DNA from: Streptomyces sp. NBC_01481
GTDB lineage: Bacteria > Actinomycetota > Actinomycetes > Streptomycetales > Streptomycetaceae
Direction: 5' to 3'
NCBI RefSeq assembly: GCF_026339995.1
Contig: NZ_JAPEPT010000002.1
Coordinates: 917,001 to 981,000, forward strand
DNA length: 64,000 bases
The position numbers were made by a program, and so were the translations under genes. Shown one piece after another: positions 1 to 8,903 of this stretch; position 1 is the first letter of the stretch; the number at the start of each line of letters is the position of its first letter. Below the pieces are notes generated by a model that was given only the letters and a program-made list of their open reading frames with translations, searched no databases and was not told the DNA's origin.

Positions 1-525
1 TCCGTTCGTGAAGCCGACACTCACCACGGTGAGCAGCACCTCGTCGGCCGTGCGGCCCGTCAGCGGGACGAGACCGCAGATCACGGCCAGCACCGCCAGC
101 TGGATCAGGCCCGTGGTCCGATTGCGTACGAGCAGACAGTGGACGGTGAGGAACGGCGCGAGCGCCGCCGCCAGCATCGTCGGCAGCAGTCCCGTCAGAT
201 CGGCCGTCGACGCAAGCACCACCACGGCGGCCGTCGTCGCGGCCGTCACCGCCGCGGCCCACAGGACCAGCCTCCGGGGCACCTGCCCCTGGCCCAGATA
301 GGCGTCCATCGCGTGCCGGGCCATGCGTCCGCAGAACACCCCCTCGGCCACCGCGAGCAGCATGGCGGCCGCGACCAGCAGTTGCCCGCCCGTGCTCACC
401 GGCCGGGCCATCAGCAGCAACCCCAGCCCGAGAACCCCGACCCACACGATCAGATACACCGTGCCGCGTGTGTACAGGTCGACTTTGGCCAGCCCGCTGC
501 GAGCGCTCCACCCCTTCACCCGCAC
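1..525 (-). CDS. Sensor kinase N-terminal part (partial, runs off the window)
   Basis: The minus-strand frame stays open from a GTG at 523-525 to the window edge, giving 175 codons. It has a short basic N-terminus and then several hydrophobic stretches (roughly residues 23-38, 46-60, 88-105, 110-125, 133-150), consistent with the membrane part of a NarL-partner (DesK-like) histidine kinase. The catalytic region lies outside the window. The call rests mainly on context: it follows an ABC-2 permease and its ATPase, the usual order ATPase-permease-kinase-regulator in Streptomyces. A short repeat element (531-738) sits directly in front of the start, so the original leader has been replaced. Plain membrane protein is the alternative. 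Confidence 0.55.
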   Translation of the reverse strand, partial: MRVKGWSARSGLAKVDLYTRGTVYLIVWVGVLGLGLLLMARPVSTGGQLLVAAAMLLAVAEGVFCGRMARHAMDAYLGQGQVPRRLVLWAAAVTAATTAAVVVLASTADLTGLLPTMLAAALAPFLTVHCLLVRNRTTGLIQLAVLAVICGLVPLTGRTADEVLLTVVSVGFTNG

Positions 526-530
526 CCCCC

Positions 531-738
531 ATGGTCGTGTCTTCAAAGTCCCGTCTGCCTGGCGGCGTCTGGCACGCACTCCCCCGTAGCCCTACGGGCA
601 CGGGAGGTGCCCCCATGCTGCGTTGCGTCAGTCGCCGACGCTCCGCGTGGACTCGTTCCTCCGCCTTGCGATCGCACGCACCAGACGCCGCCAGGCCCGC
701 CCTGCGGGCGGACGACGCTACTTTGAAGACACTCCCTA
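531..738. mobile_element. MITE-like inverted-repeat element, copy A
   Basis: About 200 bases lie between the permease stop and the kinase start. The ends are inverted repeats: gtgtcttcaaagt at 537-549 and its complement ending near 733. The outer right end reads ...actccctag, matching the TAGGG end of the second copy at 63543-63761. The inner stretch about 571-670 is nearly identical to about 63580-63680. No transposase is present, so it is a non-autonomous element. The permease stop codon TAG (736-738) lies within the terminal TAGGG. Confidence 0.75.
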
Positions 739-1512
739 GCGTCTCGGCTCCCAGCGGAACCACCGCTGCACAGCAAACACCGCAAGCCCCGTCCAGGCCA
801 GTGCGTTCAGCGTGGCACCGAGGAGGTCGGACGTCTGCGCCCCACCCAGCCAGCCGGCCCGTACCAGCTGCATCACCCCCGTCAGCGGCAGCAGTTCGCA
901 CACGGAGGCCACCTTCTGCGGCAGCGCCTCCAGCGGTATGAACGGGCCCGAGCCGATCATCGAGACCAGGAACACCGGCAGGGTGGTGATCTGCGCGCTC
1001 TCCACGGTCCTGGTGTACGCGGACGTCGCCGCGGCCAGCGCGGTCATCAGCACCGTCCCCGACAGCGCGCCCGCCAGGAGGAGTTCGGGCCGCTCGGGCG
1101 CCTTCACCCCGAGCAGCGCGGCCCCGGCGGCGACCATCAGCGCGCACTGCGCGAGCGCCAGGACGGCCGCGGGCAGCGCGATCCCGGTGAGGATCTCCGG
1201 ATCCGTAGCCTCGCCGGTACGCAGCCGCTTGAGCACGAGCGCCTCGCGCCGGGCCGTGTACGCCGAGACGAGGTTGGAGTAGACGACCAAGATCAGCGTC
1301 ATCCCGATGCCGCCGGTCATAGCGGCCTCGGCCACACTCATCCCGGTCTCCTCGGGATCCCACGGGTCGAGCGAGACCTTGATCGCCCCGATCATCGCCA
1401 CGGGCACGAACAACGCCACGAACAGCGCCGAGTGATTGCGTACGAGCAGGGTCAACTCGGCCCGTCCGAGCGCCTTCAGCCGTCCGGAGGCACCCACCTC
1501 TTTGGTCCTCAT
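736..1512 (-). CDS. ABC-2 type transporter permease
   Basis: 258-residue membrane protein with about six hydrophobic segments, characteristic of ABC-2 permeases that work with DrrA-like ATPases to export drugs, lipids or peptides. The chosen ATG (1510-1512) overlaps the stop of the upstream ATPase gene as ATGA, implying translational coupling. A longer in-frame extension overlaps the ATPase deeply and was not used. The TAG stop coincides with the end of the MITE-like element. Substrate cannot be told from sequence. Confidence 0.88.
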   Translation of the reverse strand: MRTKEVGASGRLKALGRAELTLLVRNHSALFVALFVPVAMIGAIKVSLDPWDPEETGMSVAEAAMTGGIGMTLILVVYSNLVSAYTARREALVLKRLRTGEATDPEILTGIALPAAVLALAQCALMVAAGAALLGVKAPERPELLLAGALSGTVLMTALAAATSAYTRTVESAQITTLPVFLVSMIGSGPFIPLEALPQKVASVCELLPLTGVMQLVRAGWLGGAQTSDLLGATLNALAWTGLAVFAVQRWFRWEPRR

Positions 1513-2435
1513 CGGGCGTCCACCAGCCCTTCCTGCTGCTGGGCGATGTCGAGGAAGGCCTCTTCGAGCGTGGCCGACCGGGCGTCGAGCGCTTCCAGCC
1601 GTACGTCCGACTCCCGTGCCCACTGCAGCAGTTCACCGAGCGCCTGCTGCAGCCGGTGCGTACGGATCTCGATGCGCCGGCCGTCCGCCGCCGCCCGCAG
1701 CGAGAGCGGCAGCCGTCCCGCCGCCACCCCCTCGGGCAGGACGAACCGGATGCGCGCCGGCCGGGCCGCCGTCACCTCGGCGGGGGTGCCCGTGCTCACG
1801 ATCCGCCCCCGGTGCATGATCGCCAGCCGGTCGGCCAGGGACTCGGCCTCCTCCAGATAGTGCGTCGTCAGCAGCACGGTCGTGCCACCCTCGCGCAGCG
1901 CCCGCACCAACTCCCAGGTGTCGCAGCGCCCTTCCGCGTCCAGGCCGGTCGTCGGCTCGTCGAGAAAGAGCACCTCGGGCCGCCCGAGCAGTGCCAGCGC
2001 CAGATCCAGCCGCCGCCGCTCGCCGCCCGACAGCTGCTTGACCCGTACGCCGGACCGCTCGCCGAGCTTCACGAGCTCCAGCGCCTCAGTGGTCGGCCGG
2101 GCCCCACTCGTGCACCCCGCCCACATCCGGGCCGTCTCGGCCACCGTCAGGTCGGAGGGGAAGCCGCCCTCCTGCAGCATCACGCCGATCCTGGGCCGGA
2201 CGGCGGCTCGCTCGCGGTACGGATCGTGACCGAGGACCCGCACCCGTCCGCCGTCGGGCGCGGCGAGGCCCTCCAGCAGCTCGACCGTGGAGGTCTTGCC
2301 CGCGCCATTGGTCCCGAGCAGGGCGAAGACCTCGCCGCGCGCCACGGAGAAGGAGATGCCGGTCACTGCCTCGAAGCCGCCGGCGTAGGTCCGCCGCAGC
2401 TCCTCGGCCTCGATGACGTACTGGTCTCTGGTCAT
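1509..2435 (-). CDS. ABC transporter ATP-binding protein
   Basis: 308 residues, DrrA-like. It carries Walker A (GTNGAGKTS, about residues 42-50), the signature LSGGERRR (about 139-146), Walker B with catalytic Glu (LFLDEPTTG) and a switch His (LTTHYLEEAE). It has the C-terminal extension typical of drug/antibiotic exporters. It energises the permease encoded by the overlapping downstream gene. No clear Shine-Dalgarno precedes the ATG. A perfect 14-bp palindrome lies about 60 bases upstream and is a candidate operator for the response regulator expected beyond the window. Confidence 0.92.
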   Translation of the reverse strand: MTRDQYVIEAEELRRTYAGGFEAVTGISFSVARGEVFALLGTNGAGKTSTVELLEGLAAPDGGRVRVLGHDPYRERAAVRPRIGVMLQEGGFPSDLTVAETARMWAGCTSGARPTTEALELVKLGERSGVRVKQLSGGERRRLDLALALLGRPEVLFLDEPTTGLDAEGRCDTWELVRALREGGTTVLLTTHYLEEAESLADRLAIMHRGRIVSTGTPAEVTAARPARIRFVLPEGVAAGRLPLSLRAAADGRRIEIRTHRLQQALGELLQWARESDVRLEALDARSATLEEAFLDIAQQQEGLVDAR

Positions 2436-2493
2436 GACTCAAGGCTCGGGCCGGCCGGGTCCGCCCGGCAGTGCGGGCTGTCACCGCTGTCCA

Positions 2494-2507
2494 TGACAAA
2501 TGTCATC
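2494..2507. promoter_or_regulatory. Palindromic operator candidate upstream of the ABC operon
   Basis: The sequence ATGACAAATGTCAT is an inverted repeat with 6-bp arms (ATGACA/TGTCAT), 59-72 bases upstream of the ATPase ATG. Dyads of this TGACA-TGTCA kind are typical of LuxR/NarL-family response regulators that control their own ABC transporter operons. Binding here is an inference. Confidence 0.5.
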
Positions 2508-2556
2508 GGGGCCGGTGCATACATGGGCGCATCCGAAGGGCACACACGAACACGAA

Positions 2557-2587
2557 GAAGGCCCCGGTCATATCGACCAGGGCCTTC
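2557..2587 (-). terminator. Terminator downstream of the tRNA-Gly genes
   Basis: Stem GAAGGCCC (2557-2564) pairs with GGGCCTTC (2580-2587), with an inner GGTC/GACC pair. A TTC-rich tail follows on the minus strand. It sits just past the 3' end of tRNA-Gly(GCC). Confidence 0.75.
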
Positions 2588-2593
2588 ACTCTG

Positions 2594-2666
2594 AGCGGAC
2601 GACGAGATTCGAACTCGCGACCCTCACCTTGGCAAGGTGATGCTCTACCAACTGAGCCACGTCCGC
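2594..2666 (-). tRNA. tRNA-Gly (anticodon GCC)
   Basis: Complete 73-nt cloverleaf on the minus strand. Acceptor GCGGACG pairs with CGTCCGC, the anticodon loop is TTGCCAA, and the T-arm GTTCGAATC is intact. The CCA end is not encoded. A terminator follows directly. Confidence 0.95.
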
Positions 2667-2746
2667 ATTGCTGCCGCTCAGCTCTCACTGGGCGGTGCGT
2701 CCACCACTCTACCTGATCCACAACCGTGGCCGGTAAAGCGATGCAG

Positions 2747-2818
2747 AGCGGGTGACAGGAATTGCACACTGCGCCTTCCCCCTGGAAGGGGGATGTTCTA
2801 CTACTGAACTACACCCGC
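2747..2818 (-). tRNA. tRNA-Gly (anticodon TCC)
   Basis: 72-nt tRNA on the minus strand. Acceptor GCGGGTG pairs with CACCCGC and the anticodon loop is CTTCCAG (anticodon TCC). Its T-loop reads GCAATTC rather than the commoner GAATC form. It is 80 nt upstream of tRNA-Gly(GCC), probably one transcript. Confidence 0.92.
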
Positions 2819-2929
2819 ACGCTGCGTGAGGTCGGGCCGTGCGGCCTCGCCCCTCGGCGTGCTCCAGACTCTAGCCGAACAGCGGGGGTGCAGTGCAACT
2901 CGGATCTGCGAGCGCTCTCGGCCGACCTC

Positions 2930-3265
2930 TCAACTGGCCTCGCGGAAGGCCGCGTAGACCGCCTTGGGGATCCGTCCGCGGGCCGGCACGTCCATCTTGT
3001 TGGACTGCGCCCACGCCCGCACGGCCGCCGGGGCGGGCTCGAGCGAGGTGTGCCGGTAGGAGACGCGGGACTTGTCACGCTTCCCGGCGTTTGTCTGCTT
3101 TCGGCCTGCCGCCATGTAGGGGGCCAGCGCCTTGCGCAGTTTCTTTGCATTGGAGGGGTTGAGGTCGATCTCGTACGACTTCCCGTCCAGTGCGAACGCG
3201 ACCGTTTCCGCCGCTTCTCCGCCGTCGATGTCGTCGGAGAGCGTGACCACTACTCGCTGAGCCAC
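2930..3265 (-). CDS. lsr2: Lsr2 nucleoid-associated protein
   Basis: 111 residues, the usual Lsr2 length. The N-terminal dimerisation domain (MAQRVVVTLSDDIDG...) covers about residues 1-60. The C-terminal DNA-binding domain contains the AT-hook-like RGR (PARGRIPK), which reads the minor groove of AT-rich DNA. Lsr2 silences horizontally acquired AT-rich genes and bridges DNA in actinobacteria. It starts with GTG after AAAGGA. A long inverted repeat lies just upstream (3287-3329), and the leader/intergenic region is clearly more AT-rich than the surroundings. Confidence 0.96.
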   Translation of the reverse strand: MAQRVVVTLSDDIDGGEAAETVAFALDGKSYEIDLNPSNAKKLRKALAPYMAAGRKQTNAGKRDKSRVSYRHTSLEPAPAAVRAWAQSNKMDVPARGRIPKAVYAAFREAS

Positions 3266-3286
3266 GGATATCGGTCCTTTCCCTGC

Positions 3287-3329
3287 GGTATCACCGGTTC
3301 TGACAGGCGTACCGACATGCGGTGATACC
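3287..3329. promoter_or_regulatory. Inverted repeat in the lsr2 upstream region
   Basis: GGTATCACCG (3287-3296) and its exact complement CGGTGATACC (3320-3329) are separated by 23 bases, ending about 22 bases before the lsr2 start. It could be a regulator binding site or form a hairpin in the lsr2 leader. No T-tract follows, so it is not a terminator. The rest of 3330-3557 is an AT-rich divergent promoter region. Confidence 0.45.
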
Positions 3330-3485
3330 GGATTTCCGGCCGGTGAGGGGCAATGGTGCTTTCCTCTGTATTCCTTTGTACAGCGGTTCGCACTGCATTG
3401 TGAAGCCCAGCCAATTACATGCGCGTGTCCGATGCAATGGCGTGCGGGATTCTTTCCCGGGATTTTCCCTGGACGTTCTCCGGAT

Positions 3486-3501
3486 ATCTACCCGCGTAGA
3501 T
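3486..3501. promoter_or_regulatory. Palindrome upstream of purS
   Basis: ATCTACCCGCGTAGAT has 6-bp inverted arms ATCTAC/GTAGAT and lies 57-72 bases before the purS GTG, in the position of an operator. A related palindrome with CTAC...GTAG arms occurs upstream of valine dehydrogenase (13323-13336). The regulator is unknown. Confidence 0.35.
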
Positions 3502-3557
3502 TTTTCGGGCGGGTACGCTGAGGGAACCGCCCTCGCAACACACCACCGGGAGTGCCC

Positions 3558-3803
3558 GTGGCACGCGTCGTAGTCGACGTCATGCTCAAGCCCGAGATCC
3601 TCGACCCCCAGGGACAGGCAGTTCAGCGCGCACTGCCGCGTCTCGGATTCGACGGAATCTCGGACGTACGTCAGGGAAAGCGCTTCGAGCTGGAGGTGGA
3701 GGGGCCGGTCGACGAGGCCGCCCTCGCCCGCATCCATGAGATGGCCGAAACGTTCCTCGCCAACACCGTCATCGAGGACTTCGTCGTAAAGGTGGAATCG
3801 TGA
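3558..3803 (+). CDS. purS: Phosphoribosylformylglycinamidine synthase, PurS subunit
   Basis: 81-residue PurS, the small subunit that bridges PurQ and PurL in the three-part FGAM synthase of Gram-positive bacteria (step 4 of de novo purine synthesis). The protein begins [10 protein letters not shown] and matches the full length expected. The GTG at 3558 is preferred over the GTG two codons upstream because GGGAG (3548-3552) then has normal spacing. It overlaps purQ by 4 bases. Confidence 0.95.
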   Translation: MARVVVDVMLKPEILDPQGQAVQRALPRLGFDGISDVRQGKRFELEVEGPVDEAALARIHEMAETFLANTVIEDFVVKVES

Positions 3804-4480
3804 CCGCTCGTATCGGAGTCGTCACTTTCCCCGGCACGCTCGACGACCAGGACAGCCTGCGCGCCGTCCGCCTCGCGGGCGCCGAGCCCGTCTCGCTCTG
3901 GCACCGCGACAAGGACCTCAAGCAGGTCGATGCCGTGGTCCTCGCCGGAGGTTTCTCCTACGGCGACTATCTGCGCGCCGGAGCCATCTCCCGGTTCTCG
4001 CCGGTGATGGAGACGATCATCGACCAGGCCAGGGCGGGCATGCCGGTTCTCGGTATCTGCAACGGCTTCCAGATCCTCACCGAATCGCATCTGCTGCCGG
4101 GCGCCATGCTCCGCAACAACCATCTGCACTTCATCTGCCGTGAGCAGAAGCTGCGGGTGGAGACGAGCGGGACGGCCTGGACCGCGGACTACACCGACGG
4201 TCAGGAGATCCTGATCCCGCTCAAGAACATGGACGGGCGGTACGTCGCCGACGAGCGCGTGCTCGACGAGCTGGAGGCCGAGGGCCGCGTCGCCTTCCGC
4301 TACCTGGACTTCAACCCGAACGGCTCGCTGCGTGACATCGCCGGCATCACCAACGCCGCGGGCAATGTCGTCGGCCTGATGCCGCACCCGGAGCACGCCG
4401 TCGAGCCGCTCATCGGCACGGGCCGCACCGACGGGCTCGGTTTCTTCACCTCGATCCTCAAGAAGCTGGTCTCCCTGTGA
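3800..4480 (+). CDS. purQ: Phosphoribosylformylglycinamidine synthase, PurQ glutaminase subunit
   Basis: 226-residue class I glutamine amidotransferase. It releases ammonia from glutamine and passes it to PurL. The nucleophile Cys87 lies in GICNGFQ, and the His196/Glu198 pair in MPHPEH completes the catalytic triad. The start GTG overlaps the purS stop (GTGA), so the two are translationally coupled. Its own stop overlaps the start of a 32-codon ORF (4477). Confidence 0.97.
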   Translation: MTARIGVVTFPGTLDDQDSLRAVRLAGAEPVSLWHRDKDLKQVDAVVLAGGFSYGDYLRAGAISRFSPVMETIIDQARAGMPVLGICNGFQILTESHLLPGAMLRNNHLHFICREQKLRVETSGTAWTADYTDGQEILIPLKNMDGRYVADERVLDELEAEGRVAFRYLDFNPNGSLRDIAGITNAAGNVVGLMPHPEHAVEPLIGTGRTDGLGFFTSILKKLVSL

Positions 4481-4571
4481 GCGACGCACGCGTGGCCGCC
4501 GGGCTGCAGACGAAGAAGCAAGCCGCACCTCTGCGCCGCGCGGGCGGAGAAGCGAAGGAAAGGGCCGCAGC

Positions 4572-4575
<4 letters not shown>
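4477..4575 (+). CDS. Small ORF bridging purQ and purL (32 residues)
   Basis: This frame starts with GTG at 4477-4479, overlapping the purQ stop as GTGA. It stays open for 32 codons and ends with TGA at 4573-4575, overlapping the purL start as ATGA. The product would begin [14 protein letters not shown] and end GEAKERAAA; it is Ala/Lys/Arg-rich with no recognised domain. Double 4-base overlap is the arrangement of translationally coupled genes. It may be a real small protein or only a coupling leader that delivers ribosomes to purL. A GAAGGAAAGG stretch inside it serves as the purL ribosome site. Confidence 0.45.
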
Positions 4576-6821
<2,246 letters not shown>

Positions 6822-6838
6822 CGCACAACTGCTGTGGG

Positions 6839-6870
6839 AGCCCCCGTCCGGACCCTTTCGGGCGGGGGCT
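6839..6870 (+). terminator. Terminator after purL
   Basis: AGCCCCCGTCCG pairs with CGGGCGGGGGCT (one G-U) around an 8-base loop, followed by TTCGC. It closes the purSQL transcript 17 bases after the stop. Confidence 0.8.
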
Positions 6871-6916
6871 TTCGCGGCCTGTGCGGCTGTCGTACCCACC
6901 CTTTACTGTCGGTCTC

Positions 6917-7708
6917 ATGCCACCGGCCAAGAAGCGCACCCGCAGCTACGACTCCGCCAAGATCCGCGGCGCCGTTCTCGCCCAGTTCGCGCACGTACAG
7001 CGCGCGGTCGGCACTCTCACGCCCGAGCAGCTCGCTCTGCCCACCCGGCTCGGGGACTGGACGGTGCGTGACCTGGCGGGGCACATCGCCATGGCGGTCG
7101 ACACGGTCGTGCGGACCTACGCGAACCCCGCGCCCGCCGCGGTGGAAGTCGAACTGCTGGACTGGCCGTTCGCGACGGCCAAGCACGCCGGGAGCGTCTC
7201 CGAGGACACCAAGAAGATCGCGGCGATTGCCGAGCCCCCGGAGCTGTACGCCCGGACCGCGGCCCGGCTCGCCGAGCTGCTGGCCATCGCCTCCGACGAC
7301 CGGCTGCTCGCCGCCCGCGTCGGCGCGATGCGGTTCGGCGACTACCTGGTCACCCGTACCGTCGAACTCATCGTCCACACCGACGACTTGAACGACGCCA
7401 CCGGGCTCGGCATCCCCTGCGACCGGCAGGCGCTCGCCACCTGCACCCGGCTGCTCGCCGACGCGCTCGCGGTGAAGGCACCGGGCGCATCCACCGAGGT
7501 ACGGGTGCCGCCGTTCGCCGTCGTGCAGTGCGTCGAGGGCCCCCGGCACACCCGGGGCACCCCGCCCAATGTCGTCGAGACCGATCCGCTGACCTGGATC
7601 CGTCTCGCCACCGGGCGTACGGGATGGGCCGAGGCGCTCCACGCGGCGAAGGTCAGCGCGAGCGGCGAGCGTGCCGATCTCTCGGGGTTGCTCCCGATCC
7701 TGGGCTGA
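6917..7708 (+). CDS. Maleylpyruvate isomerase (DinB-like) family protein with SCP-type C-terminus
   Basis: 263 residues from the ATG at 6917. The N-terminal half (FAHVQRAVGTLTPEQLALPT, then LGDWTVRDLAGHIA) is the four-helix MDMPI-N/DinB fold, with the His of DLAGHIA and the later ELIVHTDDL positioned as metal ligands. The C-terminal third resembles a sterol-carrier-like domain found fused in actinobacteria. The precise reaction is unknown; mycothiol-dependent enzymes use this fold. A longer frame extends upstream into purL and was rejected because the terminator lies between. Conserved position near the purine genes does not itself show a role in purine synthesis. Confidence 0.75.
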   Translation: MPPAKKRTRSYDSAKIRGAVLAQFAHVQRAVGTLTPEQLALPTRLGDWTVRDLAGHIAMAVDTVVRTYANPAPAAVEVELLDWPFATAKHAGSVSEDTKKIAAIAEPPELYARTAARLAELLAIASDDRLLAARVGAMRFGDYLVTRTVELIVHTDDLNDATGLGIPCDRQALATCTRLLADALAVKAPGASTEVRVPPFAVVQCVEGPRHTRGTPPNVVETDPLTWIRLATGRTGWAEALHAAKVSASGERADLSGLLPILG

Positions 7709-7774
7709 ACGCGGCAGGGGGAAGGCGAGGGGGGTGTGGGGGAACCAGAGCCACAGCAGGCCCGTCAGATCGGT

Positions 7775-8599
7775 ATGCGCAACCAGCTGAGCATTCCTGT
7801 CACCGCCCTGGCGCTGCTCGCCCTCGCGGCCTGCGGCACGGAAACGGGTTCCGGATCCGGCACCGGCGACGCCGGCGCGTCGGTCTCGACCGATGTGCCG
7901 CTCACCGGCGTCCACTGGTCCGTCGACAGCGTGACCGTCGACGGGAAGAAGTCCGCTGCCCCCGAGGGCGCGCATGTCGAGATCACCTCCAAGGGCCGCG
8001 CCCAGGGCAGCTACGGCTGCAACGGCTTCGGCGCCGACGTGAAGGTCGCCGGCGACACGATCACCGTGGGCAATGCCGTGCAGACCGAGATGGCCTGCGA
8101 CAAGGGCCGCATGGCCTTCGAAGACGCGCTGCGGGCCGCCTTCTCCGGCAAGCTCAAGGCGAAGATCACAGACGGGAAGCTCACCCTGACCACCGACAAG
8201 GGCGACTCCATCGCCCTCAGCGCCCAGAAGCCGGCTCCGCTGGTGGGCACCAAGTGGACCGTGAACTCCCTGGTGACCGGCGACACGGCGTCCTCGATGC
8301 CCGCCGGCACGGAGAAGAACGCGTACATGACCTTCGCCAAGGACGGTTCCGTACGCGGCAGCCTCGGCTGCAACACCTTCACCAGTACCGCGAAGATCTC
8401 CGGCTCCACGATCACCTTCGACCGGCTCGCCACCACCCGGAAGATGTGCACCGGCACGGCGGCGATGGTGGAGAGCCACCTGCTGAAGGTCCTCAAGGGC
8501 AAGGTGACGTACAAGATCGACTACCGCACTCTGTCCCTGACCGCGGAGAACGGCAAGGGACTGGCCGCGACGTCGACGCCCGCCCGGTTGGAGAAGTGA
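7775..8599 (+). CDS. META-domain (HslJ-like) lipoprotein
   Basis: 274 residues from the ATG at 7775. A type II signal peptide ends in the lipobox LAAC (Cys near residue 20), followed by a Gly/Ser/Thr linker. Two META domains follow, each with the Cys-containing signature GSYGCNGF and GSLGCNTF and a later MAC/KMC cysteine, so each may hold a disulfide. HslJ in E. coli is a heat-inducible META protein; the role here is unknown. It is probably anchored on the outer face of the membrane. An upstream in-frame GTG would bury the signal peptide and was rejected. Confidence 0.85.
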   Translation: MRNQLSIPVTALALLALAACGTETGSGSGTGDAGASVSTDVPLTGVHWSVDSVTVDGKKSAAPEGAHVEITSKGRAQGSYGCNGFGADVKVAGDTITVGNAVQTEMACDKGRMAFEDALRAAFSGKLKAKITDGKLTLTTDKGDSIALSAQKPAPLVGTKWTVNSLVTGDTASSMPAGTEKNAYMTFAKDGSVRGSLGCNTFTSTAKISGSTITFDRLATTRKMCTGTAAMVESHLLKVLKGKVTYKIDYRTLSLTAENGKGLAATSTPARLEK

Positions 8600-8633
8600 T
8601 CAGCCGGGTCCGGGAGCGCGCCAGGTGTGACAT

Positions 8634-8653
8634 GGGCAACCCCGATGTTGCCC
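8634..8653. promoter_or_regulatory. 20-bp palindrome in the 304-bp region before purF
   Basis: GGGCAACCCCGATGTTGCCC has perfect 7-bp arms around a 6-base centre. It is 35 bases past the lipoprotein stop and about 250 before purF. No T-run follows, so a weak terminator or a repressor site are both possible. Apart from the purF promoter, the rest of 8600-8903 shows nothing recognisable. Confidence 0.35.
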
Positions 8654-8866
8654 CTGGCTCCCGCGCAGCGGGTTCCCCGCAGACGAATCCCGGCCTTCCC
8701 GGTGCCGAGGAGCGGGGGCTGCCGGTCGCGGCGACAGGTCGCGCCTACGACGCGGGCCAGGTCAACGCGTCGGCGCTCCGGCAGCGTGACGGTCCGGTCA
8801 CCAAGAGACGCATGGTCGAACAGCGCGCCGGACCATCCTCCGCGCGAGTCCCCTGCGTATCCCCAA

Positions 8867-8896
8867 TTCGGACCAGTGGTCGATCTCGCCTACACT
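8867..8896 (+). promoter_or_regulatory. Probable purF promoter giving a leaderless mRNA
   Basis: A -35-like TTCGGA (8867-8872) and -10-like TACACT (8891-8896) are 18 bases apart. The -10 ends 7 bases before the purF GTG (8904), and no Shine-Dalgarno lies in front of it. Transcription would start at or next to the start codon, as in many leaderless actinobacterial genes. Confidence 0.45.
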
Positions 8897-8903
8897 CGGT
8901 GCC

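Noticed and set aside
543..785. Short ORFs inside the MITE-like copies (also 63492-63755) with similar RATGECVP-type translations
   Set aside because: The similarity comes from the shared DNA repeat; the frames have no start signals and are not transposase fragments.
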